Positions 49,554 through 59,537 of a stretch of DNA of 64,000 bases are shown here, one piece after another. How positions within the stretch are numbered: position 1 is the first letter of the stretch; every line of letters starts with the position of its first letter. Both the position numbers and the translations under genes were made by a program. This DNA is from Mycobacterium sp. 852002-50816_SCH5313054-b (GTDB lineage: Bacteria > Actinomycetota > Actinomycetes > Mycobacteriales > Mycobacteriaceae): positions 1 to 64,000 of the forward strand of contig NZ_LZIC01000044.1 in assembly GCF_001667185.1 (NCBI RefSeq), in the 5' to 3' direction. The notes below the pieces were generated by a model. That model did not search any database. It was given only the letters and a program-made list of their open reading frames with translations, and was not told the DNA's origin.

Positions 49554-50515
49554 CGCTGACGCTGTCCAACCACCTCGCCGCCGACTCCGCGTATCACACG
49601 CTGCGTCGCGACGTGCTCGACGGCCTGCAGCAAACGCCGAAAACCTTGCCGCCCAAGTGGTTCTACGATTCGGTGGGCAGCGACCTGTTCGACCAGATCA
49701 CTCGGCTGCCCGAGTACTACCCGACCCGCGCGGAGGCCGAGATCCTGCACGCGCGGTCGGGCGAGGTCGCCTCGGCCAGCGAGGCCGACACCCTGGTCGA
49801 GCTGGGCGCCGGGACGTCGGAGAAGACGCGACGGCTGCTGGACGCGCTGCGCGACCGCGGTTCGCTGCGCGGGTTCGTGCCGTTCGACGTCGACGCCAGC
49901 GTGCTGTCCGCCACCGCCACCGCCGTCCAGAGCGAATACCCGGGCATCGAAATCAACGCCGTCTGTGGGGATTTCGAGGAACACCTGACCGAGATCCCCG
50001 ACGGTGGCCGGCGGCTGTTCGTGTTCCTGGGATCGACGATCGGTAACCTCACGCCCGAGCCGCGGGCGGAGTTTCTGGCCACCCTGGCCGGGGTGATGCG
50101 GCCCGGGGACAGCCTGCTGCTGGGTACCGACCTGGTCAAGGACACCGAACGGCTGGTGCGCGCCTACGACGACGCCGCCGGGGTGACGGCCCGGTTCAAC
50201 CGCAACGTGCTCGCGGTGATCAACCGGCAACTCGACGCCGATTTCGATGTCGAGGCCTACCACCACGTGGCGCGCTGGAACACCGACGAGGAACGCATCG
50301 AAATGTGGCTACGAGCCGGCCGGGGCCAGCGGGTCCACGTCGGCGCGCTTGACCTGACGGTCGACTTCGCGGACGGCGAGGAAATGCTCACCGAGGTGTC
50401 GTGCAAGTTTCGCCCGGACGGGGTCAGCGCCGAACTGGCCGAGGCCGGGCTGCGTCGCGTCCGGTGGTGGACCGACGCCGCGGGCGACTTCGGGCTGTCG
50501 CTGGCGGTTAAGTGA
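49550..50515 (+). CDS. egtD: Histidine N-alpha-methyltransferase EgtD
   Basis: A 321-residue SAM methyltransferase. [20 protein letters not shown] (residues ~37-56), [17 protein letters not shown] (SAM site), FLGSTIGN and [13 protein letters not shown] are EgtD motifs. It trimethylates histidine to hercynine. Overlaps egtC by four bases and egtE by four bases. Confidence 0.96.
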   Translation: MTLTLSNHLAADSAYHTLRRDVLDGLQQTPKTLPPKWFYDSVGSDLFDQITRLPEYYPTRAEAEILHARSGEVASASEADTLVELGAGTSEKTRRLLDALRDRGSLRGFVPFDVDASVLSATATAVQSEYPGIEINAVCGDFEEHLTEIPDGGRRLFVFLGSTIGNLTPEPRAEFLATLAGVMRPGDSLLLGTDLVKDTERLVRAYDDAAGVTARFNRNVLAVINRQLDADFDVEAYHHVARWNTDEERIEMWLRAGRGQRVHVGALDLTVDFADGEEMLTEVSCKFRPDGVSAELAEAGLRRVRWWTDAAGDFGLSLAVK

Positions 50516-51654
50516 CGGCGGATTCGCTGGCCGACCGGTGGCGGGCGGCCCGTCCGCCGGCGGCCGGGCTGCACCTCGACAGCGCGGCCTGCTCGCGTCA
50601 GAGTTTCGCGGCGCTCGATGCCGCCGCCAAGCACGCGCTGCACGAGGCCGAGGTCGGCGGCTACGTCGCGGCCGAGGCGGCGGCCCCGGTGCTTGACGCG
50701 GGGCGGGCCGCGGTCGCGACGCTGTGCGGCATGCCCGACGCCGAAGTCGTGTTCACCACCGGCTCGCTGCACGCGCTGGATCTGCTGCTGGGCGCTTGGC
50801 CGGCCGATCGGCGCACGCTGGCCTGCCTGCCCGGCGAATACGGGCCCAACCTGGCCGTGATGGCCGCCCACGGGTTCGAGGTGCGCACCTTGCCGACCCT
50901 GGACGACGGCAGGCTGGCGCTCGACGACGCGGCATTCCAACTCGACGAGGACCCGCCGGATTTGGTCCACCTCACGCCCCTGGCCAGCCACCGGGGCGTG
51001 GTGCAACCCCTTGCCATGGTGGCCACGCTCTGCCGTCAGCTCGGCGTGCCGCTGGTGGTGGACGCCGCGCAGGCGCTGGGGCACATCGACTGCGCCGTCG
51101 GCCCCGACGCCATGTATTCGTCGTCGCGCAAATGGATCGCCGGGCCGCGCGGCGTCGGCGCCTTGGCCCTGCGGCCGGGCCTGATGGATCGGCTGACGCC
51201 GCGGCTACCGGCACCGCCCTGGGCCGGGAGCCTGTCGGTCGCGCAGCAGCTCGGCTTCGGGGAAGCCAACGCCGCTGCGCGCGTCGGCTTTTCGGTTGCC
51301 GTCGGCGAACATCTGGCCTACGGGCCGGAGTCGATCCGTGCTCGGTTGGCCGAGGTCGGCGACATCGCCCGCACGCTGCTGGCCGACATCGACGGCTGGC
51401 TGGTGGTCGAAGAGACGGAGGAGCCGAGCGCCATCACCACGCTGGCCCCCGTCGACGGCGCCGACCCCGAATCGGTGCGGGCATGGCTGCACGCCGAGCG
51501 GCGCATTGTGACGACCTACGCGGGGGTGGCGCGGGCGCCGGACGAACTGTCCGCGCCGGTGCTGCGGATCTCGCCCCACGTCGACACCACGGCCGACGAC
51601 CTGGAGAGCTTCGCCGAGGCGCTGATCGCGGCGACCGCGGCGACCGGCACCTAG
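50512..51654 (+). CDS. egtE: Ergothioneine C-S lyase EgtE
   Basis: A 380-residue PLP-dependent class V aminotransferase-fold enzyme. [13 protein letters not shown] (PLP aspartate) and [17 protein letters not shown] (PLP Lys207) are visible. It cleaves the hercynylcysteine sulfoxide to ergothioneine. GTG overlaps the egtD stop (GTGA). Last gene of the operon. Confidence 0.93.
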   Translation: MTADSLADRWRAARPPAAGLHLDSAACSRQSFAALDAAAKHALHEAEVGGYVAAEAAAPVLDAGRAAVATLCGMPDAEVVFTTGSLHALDLLLGAWPADRRTLACLPGEYGPNLAVMAAHGFEVRTLPTLDDGRLALDDAAFQLDEDPPDLVHLTPLASHRGVVQPLAMVATLCRQLGVPLVVDAAQALGHIDCAVGPDAMYSSSRKWIAGPRGVGALALRPGLMDRLTPRLPAPPWAGSLSVAQQLGFGEANAAARVGFSVAVGEHLAYGPESIRARLAEVGDIARTLLADIDGWLVVEETEEPSAITTLAPVDGADPESVRAWLHAERRIVTTYAGVARAPDELSAPVLRISPHVDTTADDLESFAEALIAATAATGT

Positions 51655-51727
51655 CGGTGCGGCCGGGCCGCGGCCCGAAGAAACCGATCTGGGAATTCTG
51701 GCCGCCAATTTTGACGGAAAGTATGAA

Positions 51728-51740
51728 AAGCACTGTGCTT
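51728..51740. promoter_or_regulatory. Short palindrome in the 190-bp gap before the PPE remnant and PE gene
   Basis: AAGCACTGTGCTT is symmetric around its central base. The surrounding 51715-51775 is the most AT-rich part of the gap, and TAGGTT at 51758-51763 could be a -10 box. A promoter region for the PE gene is plausible. Nothing else is seen in this gap. Confidence 0.35.
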
Positions 51741-51844
51741 ATTAGGCACGTGTGCGGTAGGTTTTTCCGTAGCGCGCGCCCGGGTCAAGGGTCGGCCCGC
51801 GACGGCACGCCCTTCGATGACGAGCGGGTGAGAAAGGGTGCCGG

Positions 51845-51976
51845 ATGAGTTCCGATCCGATGCCGGAGGCGGCGGCCTGGGATGGGCTGATCGGCGAATT
51901 GGGTTCGGCCGCAGCGTCGTTCGGCTCGGTGACCCCGGCGCCGGCGGGCGCGTACTTCTCTTTGCGGGGTGCGTGA
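51845..51976 (+). pseudogene. Truncated PPE N-terminal fragment
   Basis: A 43-codon ORF. The stretch EAAAWDGLIGELGSAAASFG is a clear match to the middle of the PPE domain (typically AAAAWDGLAAELxSAAASF). It then runs into PAPAGAYFSLRGA and a stop. The PPE start before it and the ~120 residues after it are missing. It lies 12 bases before the PE gene, the reverse of the usual PE-then-PPE order. A deletion remnant is the likely origin; translation as a short peptide is possible. Confidence 0.65.
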
Positions 51977-51988
51977 AAGGAGATGGAG

Positions 51989-53401
51989 ATGTCGTATCTG
52001 ATCGCCGTGCCGGACGTGGTGCAGGGTGCAGCTCAGGACTTGGCAGGTATTCGTGCCTCGCTGACCGAGGCCGCCGCGACCGCGGGCCCCACCACGGGGA
52101 TAGCGGCGTCCGCTGCGGACGAGGTATCGGTCGCGATCGCGTCGCTGTTCGACAGCGCCGGCCGGCAATTTCAAACCCTCAACGCTCAAGCACAGGCGTT
52201 CCACGCGGAGTTCGAAAGCCTGTTGGGTGCCGGCGCGGCGGCATATGTCAGCGCCGAGGCTGCCAATGCAGGGCAAGTGCTGGGCAACGCGGTAGCCGGT
52301 GGCGGCCAAGCGGTCCCCGCGGCGGCTGTACCCGCCGCGACCTATAGAACCTTCAACCTCTTCAACGGCGCGCTTGACATCAATATCGGGACGGGTGGCA
52401 TTCAATTCACGATCAGCACGCCCGGGGTCATCCTGCCGGCAGTGCACGTACCTCCGATAAACGTCGCCGCCTTCAATCTGCCCCAGCTCACCATTCCACC
52501 CATAAACATCCCGGCCGGCTCCACGGTCGCCAATGTCACGGTGAGTCCGTTCAGCTTGCCGCAACTGTCGATACCGTCAATCAGTATCCCGGCCGGCACG
52601 ACCCCGGCCACCATCACCGTCGGCGCATTTGACCTGCCGCAGATAACGACCCCAGCCATCACGGTGCCGCCGATCAACCTGCCCGCGGTGACCATACCGG
52701 CGTTCCAGACGCCCCTGATCCAGGTGACAGGGTGGAGCCTGCCTTCGATAACCGTTCCCCAGATCAATCTTCCCCAGATACAGATCCCGGATATCAATGT
52801 CCCGGGTGGCGGCCAGACGGTGGTCCATCTGCATACCGGAAACGTCCTCTTCCCGGACTATGACATCAATCTTCAGTCGTTCGATTTCGCACCATCACTT
52901 GGCTTCAACACACCTGGCTTTATCACCCCCTTCGTCATCCCCAGTATCCAAATCGGGGCTCTCACCCTGCCGTTCCTGAACATCAGTAACCCGAGCGGCG
53001 GCAGCTACGTGTTCCCGTCCATCGGCCTTTCCGGCTTCTCCATCCCGTCGGTCACCGTTCCGCCCATCGCCGTCGGCGGTTTCACACTGCCGCAGGTCAG
53101 CTGGCCGGCGTTCACCACGGCACCGCTGACCATCCCGCCGATCGGCGTGGGCGGTTTCACGCTGCCGCAGGTCAGCTGGCCGGGGTTCGCCACGGCTCCG
53201 CTGACCATCCCGCCCATCGGCGTCGGCGGCTTCAGCTTGCCCGACGTCAACGTCCCCCAAATCACCCTCGCGCCCGTCCAGCAGGAGCAGTTCCTGATCC
53301 CGCCAATACCCACCTGGTTGAACGGCGCGACCGTCATCGCGAACGACTTCGTTGGAATCGTGGAAGACGTCGCGGCCAGCCTGCTGGGCGTGGGCCCCTG
53401 A
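51989..53401 (+). CDS. PE-family protein with long beta-repeat C-terminus
   Basis: A 470-residue protein. Residues 1-95 form the PE domain (MSYLIAVPDVVQGAAQDLAG, ADEVSVAIASLFDSAGRQFQ, AYVSAEAANA), exported by a type VII secretion system. The rest is a long array of short strands of the form xLPxIxxPxINxP, with two exact 25-residue units at 53075-53224. It is not PGRS (few GGA/GGN repeats) and carries no known enzyme domain. AGGAG is 7 bases before the ATG at 51989; an ATG at 51983 adds two residues. No dedicated PPE partner is adjacent, only a remnant. Convergent with the methyltransferase. Confidence 0.85.
   Translation: MSYLIAVPDVVQGAAQDLAGIRASLTEAAATAGPTTGIAASAADEVSVAIASLFDSAGRQFQTLNAQAQAFHAEFESLLGAGAAAYVSAEAANAGQVLGNAVAGGGQAVPAAAVPAATYRTFNLFNGALDINIGTGGIQFTISTPGVILPAVHVPPINVAAFNLPQLTIPPINIPAGSTVANVTVSPFSLPQLSIPSISIPAGTTPATITVGAFDLPQITTPAITVPPINLPAVTIPAFQTPLIQVTGWSLPSITVPQINLPQIQIPDINVPGGGQTVVHLHTGNVLFPDYDINLQSFDFAPSLGFNTPGFITPFVIPSIQIGALTLPFLNISNPSGGSYVFPSIGLSGFSIPSVTVPPIAVGGFTLPQVSWPAFTTAPLTIPPIGVGGFTLPQVSWPGFATAPLTIPPIGVGGFSLPDVNVPQITLAPVQQEQFLIPPIPTWLNGATVIANDFVGIVEDVAASLLGVGP
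53075..53224 (+). repeat. Tandem 75-bp repeat in the PE gene
   Basis: Two 75-bp units (53075-53149, 53150-53224) encode the 25-residue GGFTLPQVSWP-type block with few differences; a third, diverged unit begins at 53225. In-frame tandem growth suggests recent expansion by slippage or recombination. Confidence 0.8.
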
Positions 53402-53425
53402 CCCGCGCATGGCGCGGTTGAAACC

Positions 53426-54121
<696 letters not shown>

Positions 54122-55594
54122 CTATAGATCCCAGGTGTGCACGGGCTCGTTGGCGTGCATGTGTTCGCAGTACCGCCGCAGCATCTCGGCCAGTGCCGCG
54201 GGCCGGCTCATGCCGCCGTCCTCCAGGGTACGCACGGTGGAGACCTGCCAGGTCGCCCCGTTGCGGCCGGCACGGGCGCGGCCCTCGATGACGCCGAGGA
54301 AACGGTCGCGCACCTCGGCGTCGACACCCCAGCGGCGCAGGCCGTCGTCCGCGATCGGCAGCAACGTGTCGAGGACCAGTTCCCGGGCCGTCACCTTGCC
54401 GATGCCGGGCCAGAGCAGGCGGGCGTCGATGCCGTGGCGCGCGGCCGCGAGGAAGTTCTCCCGTGCCACAAGGAAACCCATCCTGTTCCACAGCGGGTCC
54501 GGGGCCTCGGACAGGCCGCGCAGTAACCCGTAGTAGAAGGCGGCGTTGCCGAGCATGTCGATGACCGTCGGGCCGGCCGGCAGCACCCGGTTCTCCAGCC
54601 GCAGGTGCGGACGCCCGTCGACGACGTCATAGACCGGGCGGTTCCAGCGGTACACGGTGCCGTTGTGCAGGCGCAATTCCCCAAGCTGCGGGGTGCGCCC
54701 GGCGGCCAGCTCGGCGACCGGGTCTTCGTCGGACACTTCCGGCAATAGGGACGGGAAGTATTGGATGTTCTCTCCGAACAGGTCGAGCACGGAGGTGATC
54801 CACCGTTCGCCGAACCACACCCGCGGTCGCACACCCTGGGCCTTGAGCTCCTCAGGCCGGGTGTCGGTGGATTGCGAGAACAACTCGATGCGGGTCTCCG
54901 ACCACAACTGATGACCGAAGAAATAGGGGGAGTTGGCCGCCAGAGCCAGCTGCGGTCCCGCCAGCACCTCGGCTGCGTTCCAGTTGGCCGCGAATTCCTC
55001 GGGTGCCAGCTGCAGATGCAATTGCATGCTGGTGCAAGCGGATTCGGGTGCGATCGTCGCGGCGCGCCAGCTCAGCGGCTCTGGGCCGGAGATCTCGATC
55101 GGGATGTCCTCGCCGCGGGCGGAAAAGATCGAATCGTTGAGGGCCGCGTACCGCTTGGATTCGCTCATCCAGTTATGGTCGAGATGCTCGGGCATCAGCG
55201 TGGGCAGGATCCCGATCATCACGATGTGGGCCCCGCCGGAGTTGGCTTTCAGCTCGGCGTCGTTGAGGCTGGCCCGCACCTCGGCCTCCAGGTCCAGGCC
55301 GGTGTGCCCGGGCAACGGCCGGGGCGGGACGTTGAATTCGATGTTGTAGGCGCCCAATTCGGTCTGGTAGGCCGGATCCGCGATGGCGTCCAGCACGACA
55401 CGGTTCGACATGGCGGGCTGGTAGTCGGCGTCGACGAGATTGCACTCGATCTCCATGCCGGTGAGCGGCCGGTCCGCGTCGAACCGCGACTGCGCGAGCA
55501 TCGTCTCGAAGACGTTCAGGCACAGCCGCACCTTGCGCCGGTATTCCTCCCGCTGCGCGCGGTCGTACGTGGTGCGCTTGACCTCTTCGCCCAC
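54122..55594 (-). CDS. GCS2-like carboxylate-amine ligase (Rv3698-like)
   Basis: A 490-residue protein of the glutamate-cysteine ligase superfamily. PLTGMEIECNLVDADYQPAM near residue 43, ELGAYNIEFNVPPRPLPG, STSMQLHLQLAPEEF-type strands and SPYFFGHQLW are the substrate and ATP-grasp-like motifs. EgtA nearby already makes gamma-glutamyl-cysteine, so this enzyme probably joins another acid and amine. GTG start at 55594, divergent from glpK (122-base gap). Downstream of it is the SAM methyltransferase. Confidence 0.82.
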   Translation of the reverse strand: MGEEVKRTTYDRAQREEYRRKVRLCLNVFETMLAQSRFDADRPLTGMEIECNLVDADYQPAMSNRVVLDAIADPAYQTELGAYNIEFNVPPRPLPGHTGLDLEAEVRASLNDAELKANSGGAHIVMIGILPTLMPEHLDHNWMSESKRYAALNDSIFSARGEDIPIEISGPEPLSWRAATIAPESACTSMQLHLQLAPEEFAANWNAAEVLAGPQLALAANSPYFFGHQLWSETRIELFSQSTDTRPEELKAQGVRPRVWFGERWITSVLDLFGENIQYFPSLLPEVSDEDPVAELAAGRTPQLGELRLHNGTVYRWNRPVYDVVDGRPHLRLENRVLPAGPTVIDMLGNAAFYYGLLRGLSEAPDPLWNRMGFLVARENFLAAARHGIDARLLWPGIGKVTARELVLDTLLPIADDGLRRWGVDAEVRDRFLGVIEGRARAGRNGATWQVSTVRTLEDGGMSRPAALAEMLRRYCEHMHANEPVHTWDL

Positions 55595-55716
55595 AACGCC
55601 GATGGAACAGGTTTACCGGCCGCAACGCAAGGGCGACAGGCTGACCTGTGCGGACGGGCGCCGGGCGGGTAGACCATCATGGACGTGCACGTCTGACATG
55701 GGTGGAGGAGAGCTCG

Positions 55717-57243
55717 TTGGCCGAGTCCGCGGAATTCGTAGCCGCCATCGATCAGGGCACCACGAGCACCCGGTGCATGATTTTCGATCACGACGGTGCC
55801 GAAGTGGCCCGCCATCAGCTCGAGCACGAGCAGATCCTGCCGCGCGCCGGGTGGGTCGAGCACGACCCGGTGGAGATCTGGGAGCGCACGTCGTCGGTGC
55901 TCATGTCGGTGCTGAACCGAGCCAATCTGTCGTCGAAGGAGCTTTTGGCCCTGGGCATTACGAACCAGCGGGAGACGACGCTGGTATGGAACAAACGAAC
56001 CGGACGGCCGTATTACAACGCGATCGTCTGGCAGGACACCCGCACCGACCGGATCGCGTCCGCGCTGGACCGGGACGGTCGCGGCGATGTGATTCGCCGC
56101 AAGGCCGGCCTGCCGCCGGCGACGTATTTTTCCGGCGGCAAGCTGCAGTGGATCCTGGAAAACGTCGACGGGGTGCGCGAGGCCGCCGAAAGCGGTGACG
56201 CCCTGTTCGGCACCGCCGACACCTGGGTGTTGTGGAATCTGACCGGCGGCCCGCGGGGTGGCGTGCACGTCACCGACGTGACCAACGCCAGCCGCACGAT
56301 GCTGATGAACCTGGAGACGCTGGACTGGGACGACGAGCTGTTGTCGTTCTTCTCCGTTCCGCGCGCGATGCTGCCGGCGATCGCGCCGTCGTCGCCGCTG
56401 CAGCCCTACGGCGTGACGCTGGAGTCCGGGCCCTTTGGCGGCGAGGTGCCGATCACCGGCGTCCTCGGCGACCAGCACGCGGCGATGGTCGGCCAGGTGT
56501 GCCTGGCCGAGGGGGAGGCCAAAAACACCTACGGCACCGGCAATTTCCTGCTGCTCAACACCGGCGAGACGATCGTGCGGTCCGACAACGGGCTGTTGAC
56601 CACCCTCTGCTATCAGTTCGGCGACGCCAAACCCGTTTACGCGCTTGAGGGTTCGATAGCGGTCACGGGCTCGGCGGTGCAGTGGTTGCGCGATCAGCTG
56701 GGCATCATCAGCGGTGCGGCACAGAGCGAGTCGCTGGCCCGTCAGGTCCCCGACAACGGTGGCGTGTATTTCGTCCCGGCATTTTCCGGTTTGTTCGCCC
56801 CGTATTGGCGATCCGACGCACGCGGCGCGATCGTGGGGCTGTCGCGGTTCAACACCAACGCGCACCTGGCCCGCGCGACGCTGGAGGCGATCTGCTATCA
56901 GAGCCGCGATGTGGTGGACGCGATGCAGGCGGATTCCGGTGTGCGCCTTGAGGTGCTGAAGGTCGACGGTGGCATCACGGGCAACGACTTGTGCATGCAG
57001 ATCCAGGCCGATGTGCTGGGTGTGGACGTGGTGCGGCCGGTGGTCGCCGAGACCACCGCGCTCGGTGCCGCCTACGCGGCGGGGCTGGCCGTCGGGTTCT
57101 GGGCGGACCCGTCCGATCTGCGGGCCAACTGGCAAGAGGACAAGCGCTGGACGCCGACGTGGGACGACGACCAGCGCGCCGCGGGGTATGCGGGCTGGCG
57201 GAAGGCGGTGCAGCGGACCCTGGATTGGGTCGACGTGTCCTAG
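55717..57243 (+). CDS. glpK: Glycerol kinase
   Basis: A 508-residue FGGY kinase. [19 protein letters not shown] opens the ATPase fold; [19 protein letters not shown] and [20 protein letters not shown] mark the glycerol site; [18 protein letters not shown] is the second ATP motif. It phosphorylates glycerol to sn-glycerol-3-phosphate. TTG at 55717 is preferred because GGAGGAG lies 7 bases before it; GTG at 55702 is the alternative. Confidence 0.94.
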   Translation: MAESAEFVAAIDQGTTSTRCMIFDHDGAEVARHQLEHEQILPRAGWVEHDPVEIWERTSSVLMSVLNRANLSSKELLALGITNQRETTLVWNKRTGRPYYNAIVWQDTRTDRIASALDRDGRGDVIRRKAGLPPATYFSGGKLQWILENVDGVREAAESGDALFGTADTWVLWNLTGGPRGGVHVTDVTNASRTMLMNLETLDWDDELLSFFSVPRAMLPAIAPSSPLQPYGVTLESGPFGGEVPITGVLGDQHAAMVGQVCLAEGEAKNTYGTGNFLLLNTGETIVRSDNGLLTTLCYQFGDAKPVYALEGSIAVTGSAVQWLRDQLGIISGAAQSESLARQVPDNGGVYFVPAFSGLFAPYWRSDARGAIVGLSRFNTNAHLARATLEAICYQSRDVVDAMQADSGVRLEVLKVDGGITGNDLCMQIQADVLGVDVVRPVVAETTALGAAYAAGLAVGFWADPSDLRANWQEDKRWTPTWDDDQRAAGYAGWRKAVQRTLDWVDVS

Positions 57244-57251
57244 CGTCGCTA

Positions 57252-57315
57252 CCGCGAGCGCGCGTGTTTGTACGACGACACGCCGTGTCGGCTGTACATC
57301 TGCGCGCGCTCGCGG
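57252..57315. repeat. 64-bp imperfect palindromic intergenic element
   Basis: Outer arms CCGCGAGCGCGCG (57252-57264) and CGCGCGCTCGCGG (57303-57315) are exact complements; inside, TGTAC/GTACA and CGACACG/CGTGTCG also pair. It sits in the 82-bp gap between the convergent glpK and padR ends. It may terminate both, or be a copy of a dispersed mycobacterial repeat. Confidence 0.75.
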
Positions 57316-57325
57316 AGGGACCGGG

Positions 57326-58030
57326 TTAGTCCTCGCCGAGGATGCCGTACACCTCGCGGCGGGCATTGTTGAGGATTTCAACGATGCGCTGCTGCTGCTC
57401 GGCGGTGGCGGTATGCGCGGATTGCGCGACCGCGCCGAACAACTGGCCGATCGCGGCCCGCAGGTTGACCTGGCCGGGATCGGCGCCTTCGGCGATCTCG
57501 TCCCACGGTGGGGTCTCGATCTTTTCGGCCGCCGCGCGTCCCTCGTCGGTCAGCGTGAAAAGCTTTTTGCTGCCGCCGGTTTCGGTGGCGCTGACGAGGC
57601 CTTCGTCGTCCAGCAGCTGCAGCGTCGGGTACACCGACCCGGGGCTGGGCCGCCAGATTCCGTTGCTGCGCTCGGCGATCTGCTGAATCATTTCGTAGCC
57701 ATGCATCGGCCGCTCGGCCAGCAGGGCCAAGATGGCCGCTCGCACGTCACCGCGGCGTCCACGGCCGCGGCCGCCACGACGCGACCCGCGCCGGCCACCC
57801 GCGCCGAAGCCGAATCCCGGGCCGAAGCCCGGCCCGAATCCGGGGCCGAAGCCCGGCCCGAAACCGGGGCCGAAGCGGTCGCCGCTGTGGTCGCGGAGGT
57901 GTTCGCGGAATTCCCGCCGGGCCTGGCGCCTGGCGTCGTGCAGGGCGCGCCGGTCCACCGGGCCGGGGCCGAATCCGAAACCGGGCCGCCCGGCGAACGG
58001 TCCCTCGGGGGGAGTGAATGGGTTACTCAT
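57326..58030 (-). CDS. PadR-family transcriptional regulator
   Basis: A 234-residue regulator. The PadR winged helix begins at VRAAILALLAERPMHGYEMI and continues with SPGSVYPTLQLLDDEGLVS, the family signature. The N-terminal ~100 residues are an unusual disordered arm containing GFGPGFGPGFGPGFG repeats and an RGGRGRGRRGD basic patch. The C-terminal helix drives dimerisation. A 12-bp palindrome at 58084-58095 is its likely operator. Confidence 0.87.
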   Translation of the reverse strand: MSNPFTPPEGPFAGRPGFGFGPGPVDRRALHDARRQARREFREHLRDHSGDRFGPGFGPGFGPGFGPGFGPGFGFGAGGRRGSRRGGRGRGRRGDVRAAILALLAERPMHGYEMIQQIAERSNGIWRPSPGSVYPTLQLLDDEGLVSATETGGSKKLFTLTDEGRAAAEKIETPPWDEIAEGADPGQVNLRAAIGQLFGAVAQSAHTATAEQQQRIVEILNNARREVYGILGED

Positions 58031-58083
58031 GTTGGTAGTCCTTACGTTTTGGGGAAGGCACAGGTCGTGCGCTTCGGAGTATC

Positions 58084-58100
58084 ACGATATATCGTAAACT
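58084..58100 (+). promoter_or_regulatory. PadR operator overlapping a -10 box
   Basis: ACGATATATCGT (58084-58095) is a perfect palindrome, and TAAACT (58095-58100) is a -10 box of the TAnnnT type. The predicted start site is the A of the ATG at 58107. The palindrome would block the promoter when bound, and it is 54 bases upstream of padR on the other strand. Confidence 0.6.
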
Positions 58101-58106
58101 AACGCG

Positions 58107-58223
58107 ATGCAACAAGATATTCCGAGGAGAGCGTGGAAGACGCCGCACCGGCCACCTGAACTGCGGAAACACATAGCGACGACGCCGCGACGGCGCGGTT
58201 TGCCTCCCGCGGACTGCGGGTAG
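58107..58223 (+). CDS. Candidate leaderless small ORF
   Basis: A 38-codon basic, proline- and arginine-rich ORF, MQQDIPRRAWKTPHRPPELR onward. The -10 box ends 6 bases before its ATG, the spacing of leaderless mycobacterial genes. It stops 10 bases before the membrane protein at 58234, so it may be a leader or uORF for it. No homology is recognised; the composition alone would be weak support. Confidence 0.4.
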   Translation: MQQDIPRRAWKTPHRPPELRKHIATTPRRRGLPPADCG

Positions 58224-58233
58224 GAACTGAGGG

Positions 58234-58623
58234 ATGGACGCTAACAACAACCTGACCGTCGGCAGCGGAACCCGGGGCGTCGCCGAGCCCACGCCGGGCG
58301 ACGGCGGCCGCGGCCGCAACGCGCGGCCTTGGGTCAACTGGGGGTTGGCGCTGGCGATGGTGCCCGCCGCGGCCATCGTGATGCTCTTCGCGCTCGGCGC
58401 GGTGATGAGCACCGACGGGTGTAGTGAGCGCACGTGCCCGAACCTGGGCCGCGGCGGCATCGATTTCGGCGTCGCGTTCTACGGCGCGCCCGTCGTGGCC
58501 TTCGTCGTCATCGTGATCTCGTTCTTCACCGCCAAGCGCCGCGGGGGGATCGCGGTTCCGCTCGCCGGCTGGGCGCTTCTGGTCCTCGACGTCGCCCTGA
58601 TGGCGGCGGCCGTCTCCGGCTAG
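58234..58623 (+). CDS. Membrane protein of unknown function
   Basis: A 129-residue protein with three predicted spans: WGLALAMVPAAAIVMLFALG, VAFYGAPVVAFVVIVISFFT and LAGWALLVLDVALMAAAVS. A cysteine pair (DGCSERTCPN) lies in an extracellular loop. AGGAACTGAGGG precedes the ATG. It may belong to the promoter with the PadR operator. Convergent with the RDD gene (2-base gap). No family recognised. Confidence 0.7.
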   Translation: MDANNNLTVGSGTRGVAEPTPGDGGRGRNARPWVNWGLALAMVPAAAIVMLFALGAVMSTDGCSERTCPNLGRGGIDFGVAFYGAPVVAFVVIVISFFTAKRRGGIAVPLAGWALLVLDVALMAAAVSG

Positions 58624-58625
58624 GG

Positions 58626-59501
58626 CTAGACCGGCGGGGCGAAGTCACCCGGCTGCGGCTCCGGCGCGGCCGGGCCAGGCTGCGACCAGGGCGCGCCCGT
58701 TGGTGGTGCCGCCGGCCAGCCGGGCGGAGCCTGCTGCGGCCAGGGCGCCGCGGCGGGCATCGCGGGGCGAAGCCGCGCCAGCTCGCGGCGGTGTCGCTCG
58801 GCGAGCACCGCGGCCAGCACTAGCTCCGGCGGGGCGCCGGGCGGCGGCGGCGGGGCGATGCGCGACACGACGTCACCGGCGATTCGGTACGCCATCTGCT
58901 GGCGTAGGTGGCGGTCGAGTTGCGGTGCGCGGGAGAGGAATTGGCGCGCGACCTCGGCCTGACCGGGATCCAGGCCGGACAGCTGCAGCGAGGACGCCCA
59001 CCATGCCAGTGACGGTGGCATCACGGGCGGCGGGTCGGAGCGCGGCCCGCGTTCGCTGATCACGACGGTGCCGGCAAAGACGTCGCCGATGCGTTTGGCC
59101 TTCGGCGACAACAGGCTGCAGATGACGGCGGGACTTCCCGCGAGCATCCAAATTTCGACCACGGAAGCGAGCGCGCGAAACAGCGCCTGTCGGAAGCGTT
59201 CTGGGCCGCCGTCGTCGGACACCACGCGCAGCCCCATCACGATCTTGCCGACCGATCGCCCCCGCGTGGCGGTTTCGAACAGCAGCGGATACCCGACGAT
59301 CACCAGGACCGTGAAGATGAGCAGGATGGCGGCGCTCAGCGCGCTGTCGAACTGGGTGAGGGTGGCCGCCCACAACATCAGGCCCAACACGTAGCCGACG
59401 AAGATCACCGAGATATCGATCAGCGCGCCCACCGCCCGCACCGGCAGCTGGGCGATCTGCACATCGAGCACCACGGCGTCCCCGGTGACCACCTCCGACA
59501 T
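58626..59501 (-). CDS. RDD-family membrane protein (Rv3695-like)
   Basis: A 291-residue protein. The RDD domain in the first ~150 residues has DVQIAQLPVRAVGALIDISV and spans (AATLTQFDSALSAAILLIFT, VLVIVGYPLLFET). RSVGKIVMGLRVVSDDG is the RDD conserved loop. The C-terminal half is a cytoplasmic Pro/Ala/Gln-rich tail. The start at 59501 follows from MSEVVTGDAVVLDV. It is first in the RDD-SpoIIM-DUF58-MoxR-DUF4350 region, a membrane cluster conserved in actinobacteria; some members have been linked to stress export. Confidence 0.82.
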   Translation of the reverse strand: MSEVVTGDAVVLDVQIAQLPVRAVGALIDISVIFVGYVLGLMLWAATLTQFDSALSAAILLIFTVLVIVGYPLLFETATRGRSVGKIVMGLRVVSDDGGPERFRQALFRALASVVEIWMLAGSPAVICSLLSPKAKRIGDVFAGTVVISERGPRSDPPPVMPPSLAWWASSLQLSGLDPGQAEVARQFLSRAPQLDRHLRQQMAYRIAGDVVSRIAPPPPPGAPPELVLAAVLAERHRRELARLRPAMPAAAPWPQQAPPGWPAAPPTGAPWSQPGPAAPEPQPGDFAPPV

Positions 59502-59537
59502 AACACCGAACGGTACAGGGCGATTAGGCTGCGCAGG

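Noticed and set aside
55516..57381. 621-codon minus-strand frame opposite glpK
   Set aside because: Shadow of glpK with no family pattern.
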